A stretch of DNA of 64,000 nucleotides from Oxalobacteraceae bacterium (GCA_013284265.1 JABTBR010000003.1:62001-126000); one strand, 5' to 3'. Positions 34,950-42,885 are shown, numbered from the stretch's first letter. Numbers and translations are program-made. Notes: generated by a model from the letters alone, not told the origin.

Positions 34950-35408
34950 ATGGAATCAATGAAAATGATCAAGAAACAAGCGCAAGCCGGCTTCACACTC
35001 ATCGAACTGATGATCGTCGTTGTCATTATCGGTATCCTGGCAGCGGTGGCTATTCCTGCCTACAGCGATTACAACCTCAAGGCCAAGATCGCCAGCGCGC
35101 AGGGTTCGATTGACTCGATTAAAACCGCCGTTGCCGTCTGCGCCCAGGAAGCCAGTGGCGTGCTGACCACTTGCGATTCTGGTGCGCCTGGTATCCCTGC
35201 CTTTACCGCAACCAAGGAAGTCGTGTCGGCCACCGTGGCCGATGGCATCATCACCATGACTCTGGGCACTGGCCTGGGTACCGATGTGGACGGCAAAACC
35301 GTCACGGTCGCTCCAACCCTCGCCGCTGGCGCGACCAATCTGCGCTGGGTGGTGACCACCACCGTAAGTCACGTTGCCGCACTGGCCGCATTGACCAAAA
35401 ACAACTAA
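34950..35408 (+). CDS. type IV pilin, copy 2
   Basis: 152 residues from ATG 34950, the start homologous to copies 3 and 4 (leader [14 protein letters not shown] before FTLIE). An in-frame ATG at 34938 would add MSSK; it arises because the ribosome site AGGAG of copies 3 and 4 reads ATGAG here. Two Cys (AVCAQEASGVLTTCDSG) in the middle. The coding frame is intact, but the promoter -24 box is missing, the ribosome site is weakened, and the region normally holding its terminator is broken by an IS4-family remnant. Possibly silent or a donor for recombination. Confidence 0.88.
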   Translation: MESMKMIKKQAQAGFTLIELMIVVVIIGILAAVAIPAYSDYNLKAKIASAQGSIDSIKTAVAVCAQEASGVLTTCDSGAPGIPAFTATKEVVSATVADGIITMTLGTGLGTDVDGKTVTVAPTLAAGATNLRWVVTTTVSHVAALAALTKNN

Positions 35409-35469
35409 GCAAGACCGGCAGGGCGGCTTACTGGCTGCCCTCCAAAATAACAAACCAGGAACACCGCCC

Positions 35470-35812
35470 TAATGCCATTCAGTCAAGGTCTCTTTTTAAG
35501 ACCCTGACGGTATAGCATTTAGGTAAGGCCTTCACGGCCCGGTCGTGACCTCGACCGGGCCGTTCTTCATTCAGTAGCTCGACGAGCCGATGGCGCAACC
35601 GTTGCAGCAGGGCTGGTAGCTTGCCGTAGGAAGGGGCGACGGCGGCCCAGTGCAGTTCATATTGGATGAAATGGAAGGCACATACGAAACTGATTTCAGT
35701 GGGCTCGCATTTCACCGTCCGCGCCGCCTTCGCCATTTCCTAACGGACCAGGCTGACGTCGTTTACAACATGCAACGCCTTAATGTTGCGCAGTCTTAAC
35801 TGGACTGCATTA
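35470..35812 (-). mobile_element. internally deleted IS4-family insertion sequence remnant
   Basis: About 343 bp bounded by imperfect terminal repeats: left TAATGCCATTCAGTCAAGG (35470-35488); right end read on the minus strand TAATGCAGTCCAGTTAAG (35812-35795). These resemble the IS4 terminal repeat TAATGCCGATCAGTTAAGG. Between them only the 3' end of a transposase gene remains. It interrupts the sequence after pilin 2, just where the other pilin genes carry a terminator hairpin. No clear target duplication is visible. Confidence 0.75.
35479..35757 (-). pseudogene. IS4-family transposase C-terminal fragment
   Basis: Reads SLVR-stop-EMAKAARTVKCEPTEISFV, then FHFIQYELHWAAVAPSYGKLP, LLQRLRHRLVELLNEERPG and RAVKALPKCYTVRVLKRDLD, the C-terminal pattern of IS4-type transposases. 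An in-frame TAG (35742-35740) interrupts the conserved NLVRxEM helix, and the DDE catalytic core is absent, so it is not functional. The open part is 85 codons from ATG 35736. Confidence 0.75.
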
Positions 35813-35859
35813 AGGTCTTGTATTGTCTTTTTGCTTTGTTCCTGCGCTCCACTTGAAGC

Positions 35860-35935
35860 TGACAAAAACCGTCCGCAGATGCCACCGATTTGCGCAAACT
35901 GACAGTTCTGGTCAGCTGATGCGACAAAAAACGGC
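35860..35935 (+). promoter_or_regulatory. candidate PilR-type upstream sites of pilin 3
   Basis: TGACAAAAACCGTC (35860), CTGAC-N7-GTCAG (35899-35915) and GCGACAAAAAACGGC (35921-35935), repeating the TGACAAAAA-nnGTC theme seen before pilins 1 and 4, located 45-120 bp before the sigma-54 box. Confidence 0.5.
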
Positions 35936-35977
35936 AGTTTTCATCCCATCGTTCTGATGCTAGCCCCTGAGCAAAGC

Positions 35978-35993
35978 TGGCACGGCGCTTGCG
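35978..35993 (+). promoter_or_regulatory. sigma-54 promoter of pilin 3
   Basis: TGGCACGGCGCTTGCG: GG at -24 and GC at -12 with the correct 10-bp interval; about 50 bp before the pilin 3 start. Confidence 0.88.
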
Positions 35994-36042
35994 AATACCT
36001 GAGTGTGGCACCCAAACATCTCAATTACTCAGGAGAAGCAAA

Positions 36043-36507
36043 ATGAAATCGATGAAAATGATCAAGAAACAAGCCCAGGCTGGCTTCACCCTCATCGAAC
36101 TGATGATCGTCGTCGCCATTATCGGTATCCTGGCAGCGGTGGCTATTCCTGCTTACAGCGACTACACCATCAAGGCCAAGATCGCCAATGCCCAGGGCGC
36201 GGTAGACTCAGTCAAAACCGCCGTCGCCGTCTGCGCCCAGGAAGCCGGCGGCGTGCTGACCGATTGCGACACCGGTTCGAACGGTGTCCCGACCTTTACC
36301 CCTACCAAGGAAGTGGCTAGCGCCACAGTCGCCGATGGCGTGATCACCGCGACGCTGGGTACCGGTCTGGGTACCGACGTGGATGGCAAAACCGTCACCT
36401 TCACGCCAACGATCGCCGCTGGCGCAACCAATCTGAGCTGGAAAGTCACCACCACCGTGACGCATACCGCCGCACTCGCAGCACTGGTGAAAAACAATCT
36501 GCCATAA
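36043..36507 (+). CDS. type IV pilin, copy 3
   Basis: 154 residues from ATG 36043 with AGGAG at 36031-36035. Leader [14 protein letters not shown] | [20 protein letters not shown], Glu5 present. Two Cys in [17 protein letters not shown]. Differs from copy 4 at only a handful of positions (for example AVDSVKTAV vs [17 protein letters not shown] vs TQTKEVAT), so one is a recent duplicate or the two are homogenised by gene conversion. Own sigma-54 promoter and own terminator. Would assemble into pili for twitching or adhesion if PilBCDMNOPQ are encoded elsewhere. Confidence 0.93.
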   Translation: MKSMKMIKKQAQAGFTLIELMIVVAIIGILAAVAIPAYSDYTIKAKIANAQGAVDSVKTAVAVCAQEAGGVLTDCDTGSNGVPTFTPTKEVASATVADGVITATLGTGLGTDVDGKTVTFTPTIAAGATNLSWKVTTTVTHTAALAALVKNNLP

Positions 36508-36543
36508 GCAAGATCAGCAGGATGGCGCCAGCGATGGCGTCCC

Positions 36544-36575
36544 AAAAAACCAAGCCGCCGGCTTGGTTTTTTTTC
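36544..36575 (+). terminator. terminator of pilin 3
   Basis: Arms AAAAAACCAAGCC (36544-36556) and GGCTTGGTTTTTT (36560-36572), loop GCC, T-run continuing. Confidence 0.9.
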
Positions 36576-36614
36576 GCCTGTCGCCAAGGTCGACTGACGG
36601 TTCCTGGAGGCAAT

Positions 36615-36650
36615 TGACGAAAAATGTCAGACGAAGTGACAAAAAACGGC
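36615..36650 (+). promoter_or_regulatory. candidate PilR-type upstream sites of pilin 4
   Basis: TGACGAAAAATGTCA (36615-36629) and TGACAAAAAACGGC (36637-36650), 45-80 bp ahead of the sigma-54 box, matching the sites before pilins 1 and 3. Confidence 0.5.
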
Positions 36651-36692
36651 GATGTTGACATCCGTTTGATGAAGTTTGCCCTGGGGGAAGTC

Positions 36693-36708
36693 TGGCACGG
36701 CGATTGCA
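36693..36708 (+). promoter_or_regulatory. sigma-54 promoter of pilin 4
   Basis: TGGCACGGCGATTGCA, a near-perfect RpoN site, about 48 bp before the pilin 4 start. Confidence 0.9.
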
Positions 36709-36756
36709 TATACCTCAGTGTGGTACCCAAACATCCCAACCCTCAGGAGTAGCAAA

Positions 36757-37221
36757 ATGAAATCGATGAAAATGATCAAGAAACAAGCACAAGCCGGCTT
36801 CACCCTCATCGAACTGATGATCGTCGTCGCCATTATCGGTATCCTCGCAGCGGTGGCTATTCCTGCTTACAGCGATTACACCATCAAGGCCAAGATCGCC
36901 AATGCCCAGGGCTCGGTCGACTCGATCAAGACCGCCGTCGCCGTCTGTGCCCAGGAAGCCGGTGGCGTGCTGACCGATTGCGACACGGGTTCGAACGGCG
37001 TCCCTACCTTTACCCAAACCAAGGAAGTGGCAACCGCCACCGTCGCCGATGGCGTGATCACCGCGACCCTGGGTACCGGCCTGGGTACCGATGTGGATGG
37101 CAAGACTGTCACCTTCACGCCAACGATCGCCGCTGGCGCAACCAACCTGAGCTGGAAAGTCACCACCACGGTAACGCACGTCGCCGCACTGGCAGCACTG
37201 ACCAAAAACAATCTGCCGTAA
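36757..37221 (+). CDS. type IV pilin, copy 4
   Basis: 154 residues from ATG 36757 with AGGAG at 36745-36749. Leader and N-terminal helix identical to copy 3; two mid-protein Cys ([17 protein letters not shown]); ends ALTKNNLP. Own RpoN promoter, upstream half-sites and terminator, so it looks fully expressible. The neighbouring convergent gene encodes a PilZ protein, consistent with a surface-motility locus. Confidence 0.93.
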   Translation: MKSMKMIKKQAQAGFTLIELMIVVAIIGILAAVAIPAYSDYTIKAKIANAQGSVDSIKTAVAVCAQEAGGVLTDCDTGSNGVPTFTQTKEVATATVADGVITATLGTGLGTDVDGKTVTFTPTIAAGATNLSWKVTTTVTHVAALAALTKNNLP

Positions 37222-37261
37222 GCCAGATCGGCAGGGCGGCGCGCGCGTCGCCCTCCAAAGC

Positions 37262-37291
37262 AAAAAGACCACGTTCGCCTGGTCTTTTTTT
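37262..37291 (+). terminator. terminator of pilin 4
   Basis: AAAAAGACCA (37262-37271) pairs with TGGTCTTTTT (37280-37289), 8-base loop. It also lies just after the stop of the convergent PilZ gene and can serve both. Confidence 0.88.
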
Positions 37292-37311
37292 GCTGTGGGA
37301 TGCGGCGTGCT

Positions 37312-38019
37312 TCAGACGATTTTCTGGCGGTCGGCGATCAGCGCTTCATAGGTCAGGTTTTGCAGCATGGTGTAATGCATCGGATCGAGGTCGATGAATT
37401 GCACGCCGTAGGTGAACACCTCCGCCTTGTCGACAGCGGCCGGTTTGACGACATTGATGTTACGGATCGTCGCGTTCGGGCTGATGCGCACCTGGCGGTT
37501 GCCCGGCTGGGCGATCAGATAGAAGGACAGGCCGACCAGCGCCTCTTCCGGCAGTTTCTTGGACGATTCGATCAGCGCGCCCGACACACTCAGGTTCACC
37601 AGGAACACCGAGTTGGTACCGGCGGGCGAAGTCACCTGGGCCGGTATATCGACCTTGACGCGCATCGCCGCGCGCAGGCTGGTGCCCTGGATAGACGTGG
37701 GGAAGGACAGGTGGCAGTAAAACAGGGGACGGGGAAAGATGCGCTGCACCGTGGCGGCGAAGGAGCACACGTTCACGCCGGAAAACACGCGGATGGTCAG
37801 CTTGTCGCCATCGTTGATCGCGATCGGGGAATTGTTCTCGAACGGCACCTTGACGATCATGTACTCATCTTTGACCCAGCCGATCAGCGTGGAGAAATGC
37901 TGGATCGGCTTGATGGTCCGGTGCGTGATGAACTGTATCCTGCCACCCACCTGCAGGTTCATCTGCTCAAACTCGTATTCCTGGGTCTTGGCTTCGGCCG
38001 GCGGAGTGGTGCTCGTCAT
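37312..38019 (-). CDS. PilZ domain protein (YcgR-like flagellar brake family)
   Basis: 235 residues. An N-terminal YcgR-N-like beta domain (about 18-110, starting LQVGGRIQF) is followed by a PilZ domain (about 115-225) with the c-di-GMP-binding RAAMR (RxxxR) motif and NLSVSGALI (D/NxSxxG). YcgR-type proteins bind c-di-GMP and slow motility. Its place beside the pilin genes suggests a role in surface behaviour, but whether it acts on pili or flagella cannot be told. Confidence 0.87.
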   Translation of the reverse strand: MTSTTPPAEAKTQEYEFEQMNLQVGGRIQFITHRTIKPIQHFSTLIGWVKDEYMIVKVPFENNSPIAINDGDKLTIRVFSGVNVCSFAATVQRIFPRPLFYCHLSFPTSIQGTSLRAAMRVKVDIPAQVTSPAGTNSVFLVNLSVSGALIESSKKLPEEALVGLSFYLIAQPGNRQVRISPNATIRNINVVKPAAVDKAEVFTYGVQFIDLDPMHYTMLQNLTYEALIADRQKIV

Positions 38020-38233
38020 TCGTACGCCCTTTTGAACTGCATGATGTGGTCGTGATGTTGCGCATTCCGCCTACGCCAGCGCCTGCTAACTGTGAAATGC
38101 TTCCTCAAAGCATTATTCATTATATACCTGTGCTGTTGCCGTAACAATAAGTCTGGCAGTGCTGGCGTCAAACTGCACATAGCGGGGAAGAGGCGCCCGC
38201 CATGAGTATGTTCGGATCGCTGATTTCGCGGCG

Positions 38234-38722
38234 CTAGCGAGCGGACTTTTTGCGTTTGGATTTGCTGCGGAAAGAGCTCGCTGTGGGCGTGTCACCTGGA
38301 GGGTTGACATTGATGACGCTGACGCTAATTTTTGTTTGCAGTTCGTAAGGAATACGTATATCAGCGCCCTTGAAGTCTTTCTTGTCTCGCGTAATGATGA
38401 CCAAGCCTCTCATCTTGGCAGTCGCAGCGATGACGGCATCGGTCAGCGCGATTTTTTTGGAACCGGCGTGGCGGCGCTCCGCCACTAGCTTGGCTGCCTC
38501 GTGCATAAGCTCGGCATCGATGGGAACGACATGGAACTCGCAATTCCGCATGAATTGATCGATATCAGGTCCTTCACCGGGGCGGCTGGCACCCGCATAG
38601 ACTTCCATCCACGTCATCGCGCTGATTGCAGGTTCTTCCCAGTATGCCAGTTCATCGGCAGCTTCTGAGATACCGTTCAGTGCATCGATCAGGATGTTCG
38701 TATCGAACAGAACTATTCCCAT
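38234..38722 (-). CDS. vapC: VapC-type PIN domain ribonuclease toxin
   Basis: 162 residues. PIN-domain acidic residues are visible: FDTNILIDAL (Asp7), TWMEVYAG (Glu), and LTDAVIAATAKMRGLVIITRDKKDF (two Asp, C-terminal half). Such toxins cleave RNA, often initiator tRNA. After the PIN fold it has an approximately 30-residue basic tail (SKSKRKKSAR) not usual in VapC. Its start overlaps the upstream small gene by 10 bases, the usual antitoxin-toxin arrangement. Confidence 0.87.
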   Translation of the reverse strand: MGIVLFDTNILIDALNGISEAADELAYWEEPAISAMTWMEVYAGASRPGEGPDIDQFMRNCEFHVVPIDAELMHEAAKLVAERRHAGSKKIALTDAVIAATAKMRGLVIITRDKKDFKGADIRIPYELQTKISVSVINVNPPGDTPTASSFRSKSKRKKSAR

Positions 38723-38913
38723 TCGCCCCTCAGCTGACGCTGATACTCCAATCCGTCGGTCGGTATGTCGGTACGATCCTTCCAGAGGCCTACCGACTTC
38801 TGGATCGCGGCGCGGCGGCGCTGGCGGCGCTCTTCGATGGTTTCGGATGCCGGCTTATTTTTGGTGTCGGGCTCGGTCGGGCGAATGCCCAACGATTTGT
38901 TCAGAGAGTCCAT
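38713..38913 (-). CDS. putative antitoxin partner of VapC
   Basis: 66 residues from ATG 38913, chosen because AGGAG sits 6 bases upstream, while the ATG at 38919 abuts it. Charged and probably partly unfolded: a basic helix EERRQRRRAAIQKSVGLWKDR and an acidic end LEYQRQLRGEWE. It lacks a recognisable AbrB or RHH motif, but size, charge, position and the 10-base overlap with vapC indicate the antitoxin. Too short and divergent for firm family assignment. Confidence 0.7.
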   Translation of the reverse strand: MDSLNKSLGIRPTEPDTKNKPASETIEERRQRRRAAIQKSVGLWKDRTDIPTDGLEYQRQLRGEWE

Positions 38914-39039
38914 GTACATCTCCTGTAGCTGCGTTGCTGAAGGCAAGTATAGGCAATCCGTCTTCTCCTGTCCCGCTGGATCAACATAGAATCCCGACCG
39001 CATCAAAGAGTCTGGGACCCATTCGGCCAACGGAAATAG

Positions 39040-39552
39040 TTACTTATCAATCTCCGCAGTCCAGTCGCCCGACTTGCCGCCATGCTTTTCCATCACTCGA
39101 ATATCGCTCATGACCATGCCGCGGTCAACCGCCTTGCACATATCGTAGACCGTCAGCAGCCCGACCTGCACCGCCGTCAGCGCTTCCATTTCCACCCCGG
39201 TCTTGCCATAGGTTTCCACCTGGGCGGTGCAGTGCACGCTGCTGCTGGCTTCATCGGTGGAAAAATCGACCGTCACGCGCGTCAGCGCCAGCGGATGGCA
39301 CAGCGGCACCAGGTCGCTGGTGCGCTTGGCGCCCATGATGGCGGCGATGCGGGCGATGCCCAGCACGTCGCCCTTCTTGGCCGTTCCCGTTACAATAATG
39401 GCCAGCGTTTCCGGCTTCATGCGGATGGTGCCGCTGGCGATGGCGATGCGGTGGGTTTCCTGCTTGGCGCCGACATCGACCATATGGGCCTGGCCGGTGG
39501 CGTCGAAATGGGTCAGGTGCTCGCTGGCAGGCGTGGTTTTGCTGGTCGTCAT
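39040..39552 (-). CDS. moaC: cyclic pyranopterin monophosphate synthase accessory protein MoaC
   Basis: 170 residues from ATG 39552 ([17 protein letters not shown]); a longer frame to 39600 has no support. Hallmarks: [38 protein letters not shown] (residues about 57-86), [23 protein letters not shown] and KSGDW. MoaC with MoaA makes cPMP, the first molybdenum cofactor intermediate. It stands alone here; other moa genes are not in the window. Confidence 0.96.
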   Translation of the reverse strand: MTTSKTTPASEHLTHFDATGQAHMVDVGAKQETHRIAIASGTIRMKPETLAIIVTGTAKKGDVLGIARIAAIMGAKRTSDLVPLCHPLALTRVTVDFSTDEASSSVHCTAQVETYGKTGVEMEALTAVQVGLLTVYDMCKAVDRGMVMSDIRVMEKHGGKSGDWTAEIDK

Positions 39553-39659
39553 GGCGGGAAAATGGGTCGAAAATGGATGGCTGGTAACAGGATATTGCAC
39601 GGCCGTGTAAGGGCCGCCTTTGCGGGTATGATAGCACCGTGACTACTAAACGTTCCCCT

Positions 39660-41408
39660 ATGGCCAATATGGCCGATATGGCCCGCGCCACCGCCTCGCC
39701 CCTGGCGCGGCATGCTAGTTTTGCTCCCGGCCGCCGCCTGGCCGCCGCGCTGCTGCTGTGCGCGCCACTTGCGCTGGCGCAGAACGCGCCGTCCGCCTCG
39801 AAGATCCCGAATCTGCCCACCTTGGGCGACACCGAGCGCCAGGATCTGTCGCCGCTGCTGGAGCGCAAGCTGGGCGAGGAAATCATGCGCGACATCCGGC
39901 GCGACCACGATTACCTCGACGACGCGCCCATCCTCGAATACCTGAACAGCTTCGGCAATGCGCTGGTGGCGGCCCGTCCCGGCGCGCGCGGCGAGACCAG
40001 CTTCGATTATTTCTTCTTCGCCGTGCGCGATCCGCAGCTGAACGCCTTCGCCTTGCCGGGCGGCTTCATCGCGGTGCACTCGGCGCTGCTGCTGGCGGCC
40101 CAGACCGAATCGGAACTGGCTTCCGTGCTGGGCCATGAAATCGGCCACGTGGCGCAGCGCCATATCGCGCGCCAGCTGGGCCAGCAGCGCCAGGATGCGC
40201 TGATCCCGCTGGCGGCCCTGATCCTGGCGGCGCTGGCGTCCAAGGCCGGCGGCGACGCGGCCATCGGCGTGTTCAGCGCGGGGCAGGGGCTGGCGATTCA
40301 GCGCCAGCTCAATTTCAGCCGCGACGCCGAGCGCGAGGCCGACCGGGTCGGTTTCCAGATCATGGGCGAGGCCGGCTTCGAGACCAGCGGCATGGTGGCC
40401 TTCTTCCAGCGCATGCAGACGGCCAGCCGCTCATATAGCGACCTGACGCCGGCCTATCTGCAAAGCCATCCCTTGACCACCGAGCGCATCGCCGACATCC
40501 AGGCGCGCATCCGCGAGCAGCCCTACAAGCAGCGCCTCGACAGCCTGGACTTTTATCTGGTGCGTTCGCGCGCCCGCGTGTTGCAGGACGAAAGTTCGCA
40601 AGGGCTGGCGGACGCGCGCGCTTATTTCGAAAATCAGTTATTGCAGCAAGGACGCCAGCAGATCGCGGCGGCCCAGTACGGCCTGGCTTTCGTTGCGCTC
40701 AAAAAAGCCGAGTTCGCCAAGGCGGAGGAATGGCTGGCCAAGTCGCGCGCAACGCTGGTCAAGGCGCCCGCGCCCGGCGTGCTGAGCATGACCGGGAAGG
40801 CGGCCTCGGCTGAATCCATCTTCGTCAGCACGGCGCTGGAAATCAAGCTGGCCCAGCCGAAGAACAAGGCCGTGATCGCGCAGGCGCTGAAGGATGCCGA
40901 GGCGGCGCATCTGCAGTTCCCGCTGTCGCGCGGCATGGCGCGCCAGTTGGCCGAGGCGATGATCGCGGACGGCCAGCAAGAGCGCGCCACCAAATATCTG
41001 CGCGACCAGGTGCAGCAATACCGCGACGAGCCGGAGCTGTACGACTTGCTGGCGCAGAGCTATGCGGAGCAGGGCAAGCAGGCGCTGCAGCATATCGCGC
41101 TGGCCGAATCCTATGTGCTGCAAGGCGGGGTGCTGTCGGCGCTGGACCAGTTGAGCATTGCGCGCAAGGCGCCCGACGCTTCTTTCTACGATCAGGCCGT
41201 CATCGATGCGCGCGAGCGTGAACTGCAGGCGCGCCGGCGCGAGGAACTGGGCGACAAGGGCAAGCGCGATTTCAAGGCGGAGCAGGAACAGCCGCGTCCG
41301 GCTTTCCGGCTGGAGGCTGGGGCAGACGCACGAACTGAAAATGGTGCGCCACGTCGGCGTGGGCCAGCCGGCCTACCGCCAGTGCGCGCCCTTCCAGCTG
41401 CAGACTGA
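39660..41408 (+). CDS. M48 family metalloprotease with TPR region, BepA (YfgC)-like
   Basis: 582 residues from ATG 39660 (ATG 39669 or 39678 and GTG 39639 are alternatives; none has a good ribosome site). Signal peptide-like segment RRLAAALLLCAPLALAQ. Zinc site HEIGHVAQRH (His159, Glu160, His163) with the downstream EREADRVG third ligand. C-terminal TPR-like helices (about 270-540). BepA-type proteases check outer-membrane protein assembly in the periplasm. The last 45 codons run 137 bp into the convergent DUF1285 gene, and the tail RTENGAPRRRGPAGLPPVRALPAAD looks non-native. Confidence 0.87.
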   Translation: MANMADMARATASPLARHASFAPGRRLAAALLLCAPLALAQNAPSASKIPNLPTLGDTERQDLSPLLERKLGEEIMRDIRRDHDYLDDAPILEYLNSFGNALVAARPGARGETSFDYFFFAVRDPQLNAFALPGGFIAVHSALLLAAQTESELASVLGHEIGHVAQRHIARQLGQQRQDALIPLAALILAALASKAGGDAAIGVFSAGQGLAIQRQLNFSRDAEREADRVGFQIMGEAGFETSGMVAFFQRMQTASRSYSDLTPAYLQSHPLTTERIADIQARIREQPYKQRLDSLDFYLVRSRARVLQDESSQGLADARAYFENQLLQQGRQQIAAAQYGLAFVALKKAEFAKAEEWLAKSRATLVKAPAPGVLSMTGKAASAESIFVSTALEIKLAQPKNKAVIAQALKDAEAAHLQFPLSRGMARQLAEAMIADGQQERATKYLRDQVQQYRDEPELYDLLAQSYAEQGKQALQHIALAESYVLQGGVLSALDQLSIARKAPDASFYDQAVIDARERELQARRREELGDKGKRDFKAEQEQPRPAFRLEAGADARTENGAPRRRGPAGLPPVRALPAAD

Positions 41409-41898
41409 GCGTTCCTTGACCTTGTTCCAGCCAGGCCAGCAGGGCGTCATCGCTGGCCGCTACGCCATCGATGCGCAGCAGCGGCAGCACGTCGGCAAAG
41501 TCGCGGTCATCGAGCTGGGCCACGATGTCGCCGCTGCATAAAATCAATTCCCCCGTTTCCGTCAGCCAGGCCGCATCGATAGGCGGCATCGCCGCGTCCG
41601 TATGCAGCAGCCATTGCCGGGCCGGGTCGCTGCGCACGATATAAGGCGTCGCTTCCAGGTTCAGGTAGACCCGCTGCGGGCCGTTTTGGAAAAACCAGCA
41701 GCCCTGGGCGTCGGCCTCGTAATTGCGGCCGATGAAGGCGCGCAGCGCCACGTGCTGCAGCTTGTCGCCCGGCAGGTTCAGCTGCTGGCTGCGCTCGTCG
41801 CGCATGCGCCAGTTGCCGCGCGCGTCCAGTCCCAGCCAGCCGTAGCAATACGGCACATTCGGCCATTTGACGAGGGACTTCTTGACGATGTCATCCAT
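41272..41898 (-). CDS. DUF1285 domain protein
   Basis: 208 residues. WLGLDARGNWRMRDE, FIGRNYEADAQGCWFFQNGPQRVYLNLEATPYI (about residues 54-86) and RDFADVLPLLRIDG follow the DUF1285 pattern; function unknown. It follows the YheT-type hydrolase after 9 bp on the same strand. Its 3' end overlaps the M48 gene by 137 bp, with a Pro/Ala-rich last stretch. Confidence 0.85.
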   Translation of the reverse strand: MDDIVKKSLVKWPNVPYCYGWLGLDARGNWRMRDERSQQLNLPGDKLQHVALRAFIGRNYEADAQGCWFFQNGPQRVYLNLEATPYIVRSDPARQWLLHTDAAMPPIDAAWLTETGELILCSGDIVAQLDDRDFADVLPLLRIDGVAASDDALLAWLEQGQGTLSLQLEGRALAVGRLAHADVAHHFQFVRLPQPPAGKPDAAVPAPP

Positions 41899-41907
41899 GG
41901 TATCCGT

Positions 41908-42885
41908 TCAAACGGCGCTCAGCGCCGCGGTGTGGCCGAGGGCGTGATCGACGCCCTCCAGAAAATGAATCATACGCTGCGGCAGCCAGTTGCTGCGTCC
42001 CGGCAGACCGCCGGCGACAAAGCCCACGTGGCCGCCCTGTTCGGGATAGTCGAGCACGACTCTAGGCGAGGCGTGGCGCGGCAAATGCTGTCCCGGCAGG
42101 AAAGGGTCGTTGCGGGCATTGAGCACCAAGGTGGGCACGGTGATGTCGCCCAGCACATGCTTGGCGCTGGAGCGTTCATAGTAATCGTCGGCGTCGCGGA
42201 AACCGTGCAGCGGCGCCGTCACCACATTGTCGAAGCCGCGCAGGTCGCGCACCGCATGCAGCGCGTCCAGGTCGAACAGGCCGGGGTATTGCTGGTGCTT
42301 GAGCACGCACTTGGGCTTGAGCGTTTGCAGGAACATGCGGGTGTAGACCATATTGAAGCCGCTGCCCAGCGAGCGCCCGCCGGCGGCCAGGTCCAGCGGG
42401 GCCGAGATGGCGCAGGCGGCATCGACGAACTCGGCCGAATGCTGGGATTCGCCCAGCCAGCGCAGCAGCGCGTTGCCGCCCAGCGAGGCGCCGGTGGCGT
42501 AGAACTTGCCGGTGCTGCGCTGGTGCAGGCGGCGCAGTATCCAGTCGATCTCGCCGCTGTCGCCGGAGTGGTAGAAGCGCGGCGCGCGGTTGCCTTCGCC
42601 GGAGCAACTGCGGAAATGCGGCACGGCGCCGGACCAGCCGCGCAACTGCATTTCGGCCATCAGGGCGCGCGCGTAGTGGCTGTTGGATGAACCTTCCAGG
42701 CCGTGGAACAGCACCACGAAGGGCTGGCCGGGCTGGCCGTCGACGAAGTCGATATCGACGAAGTCGCCATCGGGCGTGTCCCAGCGCTCGCGCCGGAAGG
42801 CGATGGCGGGCTTGGCGAGGATGGTGGCCGGGTAGATCGTTTGCAGGTGGCCGCTGGGCAGCCAGAAGGGGGCGGTGTAGTTCAT
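41908..42885 (-). CDS. YheT family alpha/beta hydrolase
   Basis: 325 residues from ATG 42885 (MNYTAPFWLPSGHLQTIYPA, the typical family opening); a longer frame begins at 42945 inside a repeat. HGLEGSSNSHYAR forms the oxyanion region, TGASLGGNALLRWLGE the Ser elbow, NARNDPFLP the Asp and GGHVGF the His. Members are esterases of uncertain physiological substrate. No strong ribosome site is seen. Confidence 0.9.
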   Translation of the reverse strand: MNYTAPFWLPSGHLQTIYPATILAKPAIAFRRERWDTPDGDFVDIDFVDGQPGQPFVVLFHGLEGSSNSHYARALMAEMQLRGWSGAVPHFRSCSGEGNRAPRFYHSGDSGEIDWILRRLHQRSTGKFYATGASLGGNALLRWLGESQHSAEFVDAACAISAPLDLAAGGRSLGSGFNMVYTRMFLQTLKPKCVLKHQQYPGLFDLDALHAVRDLRGFDNVVTAPLHGFRDADDYYERSSAKHVLGDITVPTLVLNARNDPFLPGQHLPRHASPRVVLDYPEQGGHVGFVAGGLPGRSNWLPQRMIHFLEGVDHALGHTAALSAV

